A stretch of DNA of 59,480 nt from Welwitschia mirabilis (taxonomy: Eukaryota > Gnetophyta > Gnetopsida > Welwitschiales): contig JBOZIK010000001.1 of the NCBI GenBank assembly GCA_051453625.1, forward strand, positions 98,546,449 to 98,605,928, in the 5' to 3' direction. Positions 24,361 to 35,190 of this stretch are shown piece after piece. The position numbers and the translations under genes were made by a program. A model generated the notes under the pieces. That model saw nothing but the letters and a program-made list of their open reading frames with translations, made no database searches and had not been told where the DNA came from. Numbering within the stretch: the stretch's first letter is position 1; each line of letters starts with the position of its first letter.

Positions 24361-24733
24361 CATAAACCTCTGATATGAGATCCAGAAAGCTCTTATGCAC
24401 TGATTTGTGAGCTACTAGTAAAAGATAAACTTTCACTTTAGACACACATGAAGATTGGATGGAGTTTATTGTTCTAACTTCTCCAAATTTAAACTTCTCA
24501 ACTTGAGTATAGTCCTTTCTTAAATTGATTAGAGTGTAGAAGACTTGAGTTGATATAGCCAACTATAATCCTTAATTACTTTTGCAATATTTAAAAAGAT
24601 TTAAATTTAAGGGTAAGTGGAACAGTCACCTTTAGAAAATATGCAAATTAGGTAGGTCAAATTGATTTTTCTAATATTCATCATGGGCCATTAAAAAAAT
24701 CATATAGAAAAAAGCCATTGGACAAAACCCGGG

Positions 24734-25520
24734 AGCTGCAAGCCATAAAAATAAAGTACAAAATCGAAGTTTCTAAATTGTGGTTAAAGGATCGCAGGAA
24801 ATAAAGGATGAAAAAAATCTTAAAATAAAGGAGCCACAAGCCACGAACCACCAAAAAAAAGCATTTTATATACATATATTTTACCTTACTAAATGTTAAA
24901 AAAATAACATAATGGCCAATGGAAAAGGGGCTTGGAGTAAGTTCTAGGTTTAAAGTGTCATAAGCTGAAAGCCGTAAAAAGTGAGTACATAATATACATT
25001 TTTGAAATTAAAATAATGTACTACTTTAGACAAGAAGTGTAGCTGCCAGTGAGAAGTTGTTGATGATTATAGTTAATAGTTGATATGCAAAATGCCATAA
25101 GCTATGAGTTGCAAAAAGTGGATCTATAATATGTTTTTTAAATTAAAATAATATAATATTTTAAAAAAATAGTGCAGTGGCTGGCAAAAAGTTTCTTTTG
25201 GTGATAGTTGATATGTAAAATGTTGTGAGCTGCAAGCTATAAAAAGTGGATCCATTTAACTTTGAGAATAGGTTGCCATTAAATGCATGCTAAATTAAAA
25301 ATAAAAGTGAGTGACAGGTTACAAAAGAATAAATTTTATATGATTATGAAAGGAATAACTACATGAGCAGAAATCCATAAGGATATAAATCCAAATTTAC
25401 ATATTTAGTGGATATTAAGTAATTCTAGGGAAATATCATGGCTACTGATGGGAGTTTCACATATTTGCTACTCAAAAATCCACAAGCTGCAAGACATAAA
25501 AAAGGTGGGGCTAGCATTTT
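24734..25520. repeat. degenerate tandem array, period about 130 bp
   Basis: A motif like AGCTGCAAGCCATAAAAAGT recurs at 24734, 24832, 24963, 25100, 25228 and 25485. The spacings are 98, 131, 137, 128 and 257 (about twice 128). Between motifs the units share AAATTAAAATAAT(G/A)TA and a G(C/T)(A/G)GTGGCTGGCA-like part. The units are badly decayed. The array lies at the 5' side of the insertion's minus-strand relic frame, where a leader would be. Confidence 0.65.
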
Positions 25521-25529
25521 AACTTGATG

Positions 25530-25797
25530 ATTTAAAATATATATTATATCCAATGAGATCAATATATGTAAGCCTTTATAAGCTACTGAAAAAATTTATA
25601 AAACTAAAGGAAGNNNNNNNNNNNNNNNNNNNNNNNNNNNNNNNNNNNNNNNNNNNNNNNNNNNNNNNNNNNNNNNNNNNNNNNNNNNNNNNNNNNNNNN
25701 NNNNNNNNNNNNNATTTAAAATATATATTATAGCCAATGAGATCAATATATGTAAGCTTTTATATGCTACTGAAAAAATTTATAAAACTAAACAAAG
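25530..25797. repeat. 84-bp block duplicated across a 100-N gap
   Basis: 25530-25613 and 25714-25797 match over their whole length with a handful of substitutions, again meeting exactly at the gap. Confidence 0.8.
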
Positions 25798-25989
25798 AAA
25801 GAAAAAAGGTAAAGTTATGGCCTATAGGGATGTGACTTTAAACATCATAATTTTGCATGAGGTATCACAAGATTAAAAAAAATAACTTGGCTCCAACTAT
25901 ATTCTACTACAAACTAAAGTGATACTAACAAGGTTCCATTATAAAATAAAGAAGTCATTTAAATGTAATAACAAGATCTTATCATGGTT

Positions 25990-26850
25990 TTATTAGAATT
26001 ACCAGGTATCATTTGGTATTTGTTAATCCTCTCTTTATTGCACATTCTTCTACATGTTGGATTAATGGTATGACCTATTCAATAGTTCACAATTTTTATG
26101 TAATCCACAATATATACTCATGTCTCCATACTTTTTTTCTCAAAAAATTTCTACCTTAATGATCCTCTAGGTATACATAACTTATTATTATTATAGAATA
26201 AGTTGTCTTAGATATCGAAGTCCTTACAATCCTAGCCTTCTAAAAGTTTCTTTACTTTCTCATTATGAGACAATTCTAAAATGCATGATAAATTAATATT
26301 AGCTCTATAAAATATCACCATGCATACCACTTAGCTTAAGTCATTTGCAACTCTATTCATCTTTCCACTTTTTTACTTGATTACAAAGTTAAATTCTATG
26401 GCTTTTCTATCCACTTCACTTTCTTTAAACTTAACTTTGCTTTAACTATTCCTATATTATGATACATTATGATCCATGTACATAATAGACTCCTTCTATA
26501 GGAAGTAATATCTCCACCTCTTCAATGCGTACAATATAGCATATAGATCCTTTTCATAGGTTGAGTACTTCTACTTGAATCATAATCATTCAACTTCTCA
26601 TTAAAGAAGGCAATGAATTTTTTTTCTTAGGTGAGTACACCTCTAATAACTTTATTGCTTGCATCATATTCCACTTGAAAAGTCTTATTAAATCTATAAG
26701 TACTAGTGTAGGACCTTTATTAATGCTCTTCTTCTAAATCCACTTAAAAGCTCGATCCTGATTGATGATCATTAACATTGGTGTATAAATCTTATTAAAA
26801 TTCTTAATGAAAATTATATAAAATTTTACTAACCCATGAAAACTAGGAAC
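25990..26850 (-). pseudogene. Ty3 chromovirus RNase H and integrase zinc domain (decayed)
   Basis: On the minus strand the RNase H part shows FEWNMMQAIKLLEVY-like residues, then VKWIEKPIEFNFVIK*KSGK followed by NRVANDLS, matching the (AK)W.EF.E.FP.VIKYK.GK and NVVADALSR boxes. The integrase N-terminus follows with LCIPRGSLR, VEECAIKRGLTNTKWYL and LIKP, matching LCIP..S.R, the Cys pair region, and TNTGLY.PLP(I/V)P..PW. After LIKP the frame is interrupted by the 5.4-kb insertion. Confidence 0.7.
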
Positions 26851-27432
26851 ATTCCTTACTAAAGTTGATGTAGGCCAATCTAGAATAGCCTTTACCTTGT
26901 TTAGATCCATCTTAATTCCATATTTGGAGATAACTATTCCAAGGAATATTAACTCTTTTATTTAATCTTTAAAAAAATCTTCTTACATTTCTCTATGCTC
27001 CTAAAGACTCGTTCTAAATATGAAAACATCATCTAGAAAAACAAAAATAAACTTCCCAAGGAAAGGCTTTAATACCTCTATCAACAATCTCATGAATGTA
27101 CTTGGGATTATTTGTTAATTAGAATGGAATCACCAATAATTCATACAATCCATTTAGGGTCTTAAAGGTTGTATTTCATTCATCTCCTTCGTAGTTACAA
27201 ATATGATGATATTTACTCTTCAAGTCTATATTACTAAAGATAAATGCACTTGTTAAACAATGAAAAACATCATCCGTGTGAGGCATAGGAAATTAATGCC
27301 TTAAGATTATCTTATTGATTTCTATTAAATCAAATCACTGTGCAACTTCTTACCATTATTTTTTGAAGGTAATACTACTAGAATAGAATATGGTTACAAC
27401 ATTTCTTTGATTAATCTTTTGTTTAAAAACTA
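26851..27432 (-). pseudogene. Ty3 chromovirus reverse transcriptase (decayed, FLDD box kept)
   Basis: The minus strand reads STFMRLLIEVLKPFLGKFIF, then VFLDDVFIF with both catalytic Asp codons intact (27028-27033), LIFLGIVISKYGIKMDLNKV, KAILDWPTSTLVRNVPSFHG, and LVKFYIIFIKNFNKI. These are the Ty3 RT palm, thumb and connection motifs of plant chromoviruses. The fingers region is recognisable as PYSILVVLPSKNNGKKLHSD. Stops and frameshifts make it inactive. Reverse transcriptase copies element RNA into cDNA inside cytoplasmic particles. Confidence 0.85.
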
Positions 27433-27615
27433 TTATATGTGTCTACTTATCTTCTCTTTTTCATGTGGTGTCATTCTGTATATTACTTTATTTGGAAACA
27501 AAGCACTAGGAACTTGATCTGTCTTATGGTTTATGCTTCTAATAGGTAGTGAACTAAATGAAAAATTATGAATAGAAACATTTGTAAATGATTTTAATAC
27601 ATGTATTATCTTCAT
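27433..27615 (-). pseudogene. protease-RT linker of the Ty3 chromovirus (open 60-codon fragment)
   Basis: This open stretch contains LPIRSINHKTDQVPSALFPN followed by YRMTPHEKEKI. It matches the conserved linker of plant Ty3 polyproteins (LPP.R.I.H.IDLVPGA.LPN..HYRM.P.E..E). It is a genuine fragment of the pol gene, in the right place between protease and RT, with no start codon significance of its own. Confidence 0.85.
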
Positions 27616-27639
27616 TGTTCACTCCTTAAATTGTTGTTA

Positions 27640-28563
27640 TAAAAATACCTTTAACACCACTTCCATTTCACAACCTTATTATTTTCTTTTGTCTAACACC
27701 TCCTTTTTTTCCCCAAGAAGCATATACCTATATTCTATTATAGAACCTTATTTGGATCTAATGAAAACTCAAATATCTTTCCATTCTTATCAATTTTAAT
27801 GAAAGCATTTGTCTCTCCACTATGCATGCACTTTCTATCATATTACCAAGATCTACCTAATAATAAATAAGAAGCATCCATAGGAATAAAATCACAATAA
27901 ACTTAATTGTAAAAGTTACTAATTATAAAAATTGAAGATGTGATATTTTGTAATTATAACATGGCATTCCTTCTATAGCCATGAAATTTGTCATTGTGTT
28001 GAATGTAGCATGGTCTCTAAATTTAACCTTTTCGTCATCCCACTAGAAACAAAGTTATCAGCGATTTCAGTATAAATTATAACCTTACATACCTTATCTT
28101 TATACTTACATGTAGTTCTAAAGAGTTGTCTCCATTGTGCTAGGTCCTTAACAATTTCTTCATCTTGCATGTGAGTTCTTTTNNNNNNNNNNNNNNNNNN
28201 NNNNNNNNNNNNNNNNNNNNNNNNNNNNNNNNNNNNNNNNNNNNNNNNNNNNNNNNNNNNNNNNNNNNNNNNNNNNNNNNNNACTTAATCTTAAAAGTTA
28301 CTAATTATAAAATTGAATATGTGATATTTAGTAATTATAACATGGCATCCCTTCTATAACCATGAAAGTTGTCATAGTGTTGAATGTAGCACAGTCTATA
28401 AATTTAACCTTTTCATCATCCCACTAGAAACAAAGTTATCAGCGATTCCATTATAAATTATAACCTTACATATCTTATCTTTATACTTACATGTAGTTCT
28501 GAAGATTTGTCTCCATTGTGCTAGATCCTTATCAATTTCTTCATCTTGCATGAGAGTTCTTTT
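27640..28563 (-). pseudogene. Ty3 chromovirus protease, duplicated across a 100-N gap
   Basis: The minus strand reads QLFRTTCKYKDKVCKVIIYT and NFVSSGMTKRLNLE, then GCFLFIIR and SGETNAF regions further on. This matches LF.T.C...GKVCNVIIDGGSCENVVS..M...L of plant Ty3 proteases, except that the catalytic DGGS is replaced (TEIAD here, NGIAD in the other copy). Copies 27901-28182 and 28283-28563 are about 95% alike and meet at the gap, so one locus with two alleles is likely. Gag lies to the right and RT to the left, the normal order on this strand. Confidence 0.75.
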
Positions 28564-28589
28564 AATAATCATATTTTCTTCTTTCTCAC

Positions 28590-29246
28590 TAGCAACCCTT
28601 TTTGGTTTGTTCTTTTCAAATTCTCCTCTTATCTCATCTTAAAGATAGCATTTATGTTCATAGCCTTCTTAATTAATGCACACTCATAAGACTTGTATTC
28701 TGGCTTACAGCATTTAATACAGACAACTAAGAAATTATCTCACATTCCTTTCCATCTAACTATCTCCTCCATCTGATGATCCAATTTTTATGGTTTATTT
28801 ATTTTAAATCTTCTCCTATTTGAATTATGTTTCAACTATTCTCCTACTTGTAGTGCCAACTAGTATGCTTTATCTATTGTTCTAAGAGTAACAATTGCAA
28901 ATTCATCTTGAATAATCAATTTTAAACTATCAATGTATTTCATTAACACTTTATGCCCAAATCAAAACATTCAACTTGAATGATAAGCATACAAAACTGC
29001 TATGTGTACTCTTTCACAATCTTTTCTTCTTGCTAAAGTATCTACATCTTCCTTATCGTTTCTAGCCTATGTAAAAGTGGCATGAACTTATCTTAAATAC
29101 TCTTGTTAGCATAGCTCCTAGAAGTTAAAATATTTCAATCTTGATGACCATTTCAAACACATTCCCAAAAACTAATTACAACTCCTTATAAGTTAGTTGA
29201 AGTAGTATTTACCTTTTCTTCTTTAGCAATGTCTTTCATCTCAAAG
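28590..29246 (-). pseudogene. Ty3 chromovirus gag with zinc knuckle (decayed)
   Basis: Minus-strand fragments include DKFMPLLHRLETIRKM, EEKIVKEYT*QF, VTLRTIDKAY*LALQVGE and a knuckle VCIKCCKPEYKSYEC (about 28679-28725), which has the C..C....(H replaced by Y)....C spacing. The order (capsid core with .V.EYT.EF, R/K-rich tail, knuckle) fits plant Ty3 gag. The knuckle His is Tyr, a C-to-T change. The N-terminus runs into an 848-N gap. Confidence 0.75.
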
Positions 29247-30094
29247 NNNNNNNNNNNNNNNNNNNNNNNNNNNNNNNNNNNNNNNNNNNNNNNNNNNNNN
29301 NNNNNNNNNNNNNNNNNNNNNNNNNNNNNNNNNNNNNNNNNNNNNNNNNNNNNNNNNNNNNNNNNNNNNNNNNNNNNNNNNNNNNNNNNNNNNNNNNNNN
29401 NNNNNNNNNNNNNNNNNNNNNNNNNNNNNNNNNNNNNNNNNNNNNNNNNNNNNNNNNNNNNNNNNNNNNNNNNNNNNNNNNNNNNNNNNNNNNNNNNNNN
29501 NNNNNNNNNNNNNNNNNNNNNNNNNNNNNNNNNNNNNNNNNNNNNNNNNNNNNNNNNNNNNNNNNNNNNNNNNNNNNNNNNNNNNNNNNNNNNNNNNNNN
29601 NNNNNNNNNNNNNNNNNNNNNNNNNNNNNNNNNNNNNNNNNNNNNNNNNNNNNNNNNNNNNNNNNNNNNNNNNNNNNNNNNNNNNNNNNNNNNNNNNNNN
29701 NNNNNNNNNNNNNNNNNNNNNNNNNNNNNNNNNNNNNNNNNNNNNNNNNNNNNNNNNNNNNNNNNNNNNNNNNNNNNNNNNNNNNNNNNNNNNNNNNNNN
29801 NNNNNNNNNNNNNNNNNNNNNNNNNNNNNNNNNNNNNNNNNNNNNNNNNNNNNNNNNNNNNNNNNNNNNNNNNNNNNNNNNNNNNNNNNNNNNNNNNNNN
29901 NNNNNNNNNNNNNNNNNNNNNNNNNNNNNNNNNNNNNNNNNNNNNNNNNNNNNNNNNNNNNNNNNNNNNNNNNNNNNNNNNNNNNNNNNNNNNNNNNNNN
30001 NNNNNNNNNNNNNNNNNNNNNNNNNNNNNNNNNNNNNNNNNNNNNNNNNNNNNNNNNNNNNNNNNNNNNNNNNNNNNNNNNNNNNNNNNNNNNN
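29247..30094. other. assembly gap, 848 N
   Basis: Unsequenced. By position it should contain the gag start and leader of the minus-strand chromovirus. Confidence 0.95.
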
Positions 30095-30240
30095 TCTATT
30101 GCATTAACTGTAGGATACCTTCCATTACCTCTTCTTGCCTCATAAGATACTTTTCTAGGTGGGAAACTATTAGCTTCTTTAGGGGCATCCTTTTAAAGAC
30201 TAAAATCTAAAAAGATAAATATTTCTACACAACCCAAAGT

Positions 30241-30253
30241 TAGTCTCATACCA
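30241..30253 (-). other. primer binding site, initiator tRNA-Met type
   Basis: The minus strand reads TGGTATGAGACTA immediately after the LTR end (CATCAT). The consensus is TGGTATCAGAGC; C-to-G and G-to-C differences are present. Its place fixes the right-hand LTR as the 5' LTR and the element as minus strand. Confidence 0.6.
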
Positions 30254-30255
30254 AA

Positions 30256-30939
30256 TGATGTAAAGATAAAACAATGAAAACCCTAAGAATACTTTGGAAT
30301 TGTATCTTTAGTGAGAAATAAATATGTAGAAAACAAAGCATTGGAGGTAGTAAAGGAATCACTTTGTATTAATAGTATAAAAAGTATAATTCTTATAAAC
30401 TAAAATCATTTCCAATATATCTTCTATAAACTCTCGTCAATAGTGACCTTTAAAGTCCTTACCTTACCTTGGATTCTATAATTTTGATTGCTTTCATGCT
30501 TAGTAACCTTCAAAAGAGAATACAAGTAAGTCATGATATTACACAAGAAATCTTATTGTCAAGTTATAAATAAAGATATCTTCTCAAGATCCCAACTCCA
30601 AGATCTTCCACTTATCCCTTCTTAACTTCAACTTCCAAAGCATTTCATTTATCTCATTACATCCTCTTATCTCTAAGGCTCTAAGAGGAATTCTTATCAT
30701 GAAGGAATCCTTCAATATTAGCCTCTTACACCTTTAATCAAGAATAGCATCTTTATTCTCTTTAAACTCCTTTCACCTAGATTTCCTATAAAGCATACTA
30801 ATAACTACATGTGTTTCCTACAAGGAAACTACACATGGCAGATTTTATTTTTCACACAAGCACATTAAAATCCTAGGACATAGATCCTTAACTAAAATAC
30901 ACTCCTTATTTTTTTATTTTTAAGGATTCTCCTGTAACA
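30256..30939 (-). mobile_element. 5' LTR of the minus-strand Ty3 chromovirus
   Basis: The LTR is 684 bp. On the minus strand it begins TGTTACAGGAG and ends CTTTACATCA (TG...CA). It aligns along its length with 18002-18610 plus 19416-19540. It is followed on the minus strand by the tRNA-Met-type primer site. The outer edge abuts ATTTC and then repeat X. The matching bases at the left end of the element (CTTTA) are a poor target duplication, compatible with age. Confidence 0.7.
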
Positions 30940-31345
30940 ATTTCGTAATGCATATAGAATATTCCTATAAAAAAATGTTGGGATTTAAAATAATTTGTAA
31001 ATTTACTTTTAATACATTTTTTCTAGTGTTACATTAAAATAATGTCCAAATTTTCTATCAATAAATTTCTTAATGATTAGATAGCAAGCATGGAAATCAT
31101 ATTTTAATTTTGAGGGATAGATGCATATAAATCATATTGCATTATCCATAAAACAGAAATAACATCAAAAACCTTATATTGAATTAGTTGAGAATAGTCC
31201 TTACAAATCACAATAAATTTAATTAAATAAGTAATAAGAATGTATCTTTAAAGCTAAAAATAGTAACTTAGCAAGCTTACCCTATTAACAATTATCATCA
31301 AATAACTTTCTATTTAAAAAATATCTATTAATATTAATCTATTAT
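30940..31345. repeat. right-hand part of the split repeat X
   Basis: This segment aligns with 14320-14644 and on to about 15260, for example AGATAGCAAGCATGGAAAT against the same site in X. The matching left-hand part of X lies at about 17845-18001. Together they show a pre-existing X copy that was split by the chromovirus. Confidence 0.65.
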
Positions 31346-31925
31346 TTATATGTTAAACCTCATACTATAGAAAATTAAAGGTTCTCAACACTAGTGTCAA
31401 ATTTGTAGTGAATAAAGTGGTGTTGAATTAAAAAATTAACTTTTTTTTACTTCTTTAAATCATGAATTTTTCCTTTATGTACTTTTATCATTAGTACTTT
31501 TACATTTTCCTTTTTTATAAATAAATTAATAAAAGATATTAAAAAAATACAAGTGTAATTTTTAGTAAATTATCTAATACAAAACAAAATCCTAGTCATA
31601 TCTAAAACATATATAATGTTATTTAATTCCATAGATGAATTTTTAAAATGAATAAGAAATTTTTAATGATGAATTTTTAGCAACCATAATAGAATTACTG
31701 CTATAACATAGTTTAATATTAGATAGCTTACACAAATTATTAGTCATATGCAATAAATTACTCATATTTATGAGTCAAAATAATTCATTATATGGGTCAG
31801 TTAAAAACATAGTAGAGAAGACCTAGAAAATGCTACTATGTCAAAAAGCTTGATTATATTACTTATACTAGTCTAAAGTATTATGGTATTTTTTGTTACA
31901 AACCTAGTACACAACCTAAAATTAG
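31346..31925. other. gene-free AT-rich stretch
   Basis: No recognised motif on either strand. It may hold more of the decayed copia element whose gag lies to the right on the minus strand. Confidence 0.4.
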
Positions 31926-31959
31926 TTTAAAGAAGGCTAGAAATCATTAGTAGGCCCAA

Positions 31960-32340
31960 AATTAGATCAATTGGATTATTTAGTTTAAGAGAATCCACAT
32001 CTTGGAGGATTAAAAGAATTACTATCATGACTACCACTATTCTTATTAGAATGGTTTTGACTATAGCCTTTATGATTATTATTCTAATTTCCATTATTTC
32101 ACTAGTCATAGAAAGCCATGGCTTAGTGGGTATCATCCATCTAATTTAAATTTAGATCAAAAATTTTGTGAATAAGAAACCACATTCTTATAGGGTATAA
32201 TAGGTGGACATAAATAATCTTTACAGAAATCAAGGTATTATGGTTCAAGTTTGTTAAGTAAGATAGTTACCTTAGCCTTATTAATAAATGGTTTTCCAAT
32301 ATTAAATAAATAATTAAAGAAATTTTTTAAACTTAAATAA
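31960..32340 (-). pseudogene. Ty1/copia gag relic, Asn-rich tail
   Basis: The minus strand reads NNHKGYSQNHSNKNSGSHDS followed by NSFNPPRC, preceded by SQNFDLNLN. This is the Asn/Ser/Gly-rich tail of copia gag just before the zinc knuckle (typically ...NPPRCQ.C...GH....C), and DLNL before it is a common anchor. The knuckle itself has been lost to a frameshift. No LTR or pol was found attached. Confidence 0.5.
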
Positions 32341-34007
32341 ATGATCATGAAAAATGGCAGAAGCCATTTTATGGAGTGAAATAGGTTAATGCATAAGATC
32401 TCTTAGTTTATTTAAGAAACATTGGAAAGTAGTCAAAACTTCTTAGATGCTTCAATTCAAATAGTTAGTCCTAACACATTCTTTGAGATAAGCTTGGGGT
32501 TTTAAATTAGTACATCTCATTCCAAAAATTTTTCAAACATTTAAACAAGAAATGTTAGTCATCATAGAACATTATCCTACTATAAAATATGATTTTTTAA
32601 AATCTTCATGTGATATCACTAATGTTGTGGTAATTAAATAGAATTAAAAAATTTCAAATAATGGAGTGTGTATGATTGACATGTAAATTAATGTCCTATG
32701 TAAATTTACATGTATTTTAAAATTTGTAATTTTCTTCAAACATTTTTCAAAAAGGGAATTAATGTTTTTAAAAATTAATAATTAAAAAATGTGGATAACT
32801 ATTCTTTTCCCTTACATTCTTTTTACTAAAAGTTTGTAGGTCTTATAACCATATGTGTACTAGTGGGTACACTCATTAATAATCACTTCCAAGTATCTAT
32901 GTATATACTTATTGCATTTTTATTATCTCTTCTATGGTTATTCTATTGTTGTTCAATTCTATTGCTAGTACACCCCTCATTTTTTTCTTATTCTTTATTG
33001 GATTATAACAAAGTTGAAATGATATTGAAACTAAAATGCTAAAATAAAATCACCATGACTAAAATATAATGGGATTCCTTTGGAAGGGAAGTGCATTAAG
33101 TTTTCAAGGTGAAAATTGGTAATTGGGGAGTTATCTATTGTCCTAAATTTTTCAAATCTCAAACTCTTCTGTATTATTTCAAACATGCTTTTAATTCTTA
33201 ATTATTATAACATAGTTTAGGACTAGGAGGGTTTTAGATTCTCTTATTGCAGTTTATAAACAGTTTCAACTTTAATCTCTATTCATTTGTAAGGTCTCAC
33301 AAAATAGGTATAATGATTTAAAAGTAAGGCTTGGATTTTCATAATGTATAGTAAAATATAGAGAAAGCTATTAAAAATAGAGCAGTATCTTCTATGATTA
33401 AACTTTACTATGATTAGTACTTAAAAAATTTCAATTTAACATATATTATTTTTAAGTTCTTTAAATGTTTAAGCCCACTTTGCTAAAATAGTAGCTTCAA
33501 TAATCTCTAAGGCTAACTGTTAAATGTAATACCTATCAAACAAATGAATACTAGGTTAAACACTATTAATAAGTATACTTTCTATGCTTTGTTAAGCTTT
33601 TTTCTTTTTCTTTGGTAAAGAAAATAAAATTTTGTGGATCAGATTTTTTTCATATTCTTTTACAATTAATAGTTAAAGAACTACATAGTCTTTAAATTAT
33701 AGGATTGAAACTTGAATTTCCACTAGTTCTCTAATCTAAGTGATTAGGTTGTCCAAATTGTAAATTTGGAAATGTATTTTTATCTTTCTTTTATTAATGC
33801 ATTATGTTGTGATTACAAATCTATGCATGGGATATAGTTTTTATTAGAGATGTTAAATCTTGTGCTCTCTAATAAGAGGATGTTTCAACTATATTTTTGT
33901 TCTCTCACAACTTTATATTTTAATAATATTTTGATAACTAGTTAATGCATAGTAATAACAAAAGAGTTAGTGAAAGAAGCTTGCAGTAGAAAGATAATAA
34001 ATGATAT
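32341..34007. other. gene-free AT-rich stretch
   Basis: Long T-rich and A-rich segments with no protein motif, LTR end or repeat that I could support. Confidence 0.45.
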
Positions 34008-34135
34008 GTGTTATGCCTTATCTTATGTTTTTCACTTTTTAGTTTGCATTCAAAGTAAGTCTTTTTATTTATGAAGGATTTATAGATATTATCAACATCT
34101 CTAAAACCTTAAATCTAGAAAAATGATAATAGTTA

Positions 34136-34177
<42 letters not shown>
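34136..34177 (+). repeat. (AAT)14 microsatellite
   Basis: Fourteen perfect AAT units. The duplicated copy at 35421-35435 has five. Confidence 0.95.
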
Positions 34178-34178
<1 letters not shown>

Positions 34179-34959
34179 TGTAAAGGCACTACAAAAAAAC
34201 ATGCATTTTGAAAAATAGTAAGAAACATATGAAAGAAGANNNNNNNNNNAGTAAATCATTGGTTTTATGTCATCGGTATTCTTCTTTCATAGTATTTTAA
34301 TTTGATTCAAGGGTTTAAGAACATATTTTTTCTTCGTCTTTTCAATGTTATTCACTTCAACATCTAAATCCTTTTTACCTATTATTGAACTTACACTAGC
34401 ATAAAATATTTCAAATTTTCTAAATCTTTGAAAATTAAATTCATGATCTCAAAAGCTATAGATTTTGAATAGAAATGTTAATAGTTAATGTGAATGTGTT
34501 CAGCATAATATAAAGAATAACATCATTTCTAATACATTATTAGAAAAATGATGCAGCAAGTTCTCTAAATGATATAGCTCATTGAGCTTATAATAGCTAT
34601 CAGAATTTTAAAAGAGTTCTTAAGGCACTTATGTCTAGGCTATTCTTATATGCCGCATTTGGTTAAAGTAAAAATGAATAAAATTTGCCTCAAATTACTT
34701 ATATAGAAAGGCTTTATAATTTTACTGTTAGTTTAATTTGCCATTCTACAATTTTTTAACTATTTTACATTATACTATAAGGTTGGAATGGCTAAGTGGG
34801 GAAACAAATCATAATTGATAGGATTTTTGAATGAGATAAAGAAACTACAAGCATAAAACAATCAAACAAAAATGACTATGACTAAAAATAAATAAAACAA
34901 AATTTAATTCAAGAAACTTTTGGCAGTTCATCTAGTGAAAAACTTGGGGAAAATCCTAT

Positions 34960-35190
34960 AAAAGACAAACATAACGAATGAAAAATAGGCTATTTAAATG
35001 GAAACAAAGAAAGAAGTATGATTGGTTGATGCCTAAAAATAAAATTAGATATGTGGTAATGATGTGCAAGTATTGTGAAAAGTATAGAATGACTAGTTCA
35101 TGGGGCATTAAAGATGGTTGTTTCACATTGAAATATGATGCTCTTGTCACACATGAGAAATCCAAAATTCATCAACCTACTTGAGTTTGA
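34960..35190 (+). pseudogene. hAT transposase zinc-finger region, first copy
   Basis: The open stretch 34978-35184 reads MKNRLFKWKQRKKYDWL at its start, then MMCKYCEKYRMTSSW and ALVTHEKSKIH. This matches the N-terminal TTF/BED-like zinc finger of ZNF862/DUF4371-type hAT proteins (C..C, then L..H..S..H), which binds the transposon ends. The four likely zinc ligands (two Cys, two His) are kept. The frame ends at the gap. The second copy continues further. Confidence 0.6.

Larger units (their letters stand above)
20581..25984 (-). mobile_element. 5.4-kb insertion splitting the chromovirus integrase, family unknown
   Basis: The integrase reading frame stops making sense at 25985 on the right and resumes at 20580 on the left. 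The residues next to the break are LIKP on one side and EPIDLSM on the other, which join naturally. TGGTT stands at 20576-20580 and at 25985-25989, a candidate 5-bp target duplication. Read on the minus strand the insert starts TGATAAGATC; the other end (CCTAAC on the plus strand) does not show a matching terminus. It contains a long minus-strand relic frame (about 24360-21750) and a degenerate tandem array (24734-25520), and no RT or integrase that I could recognise. It could be a non-autonomous LTR element. Confidence 0.55.

Noticed and set aside
24734-25520. CRISPR-like array because of spaced repeated motifs
   Set aside because: The repeats are imperfect, the spacing is irregular around 130 bp, the intervening DNA is itself repeated, and the context is a plant retroelement.
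31927-32136. Minus-strand open frame of 69 hydrophobic codons as a membrane protein
   Set aside because: It is a frame-shadow of the Asn-rich copia gag tail read in another frame of the same strand.
34978-35184. Intact small zinc-finger gene
   Set aside because: Although open for 68 codons it is the start of an hAT transposase relic, it ends at a gap, and the sister copy is frameshifted.
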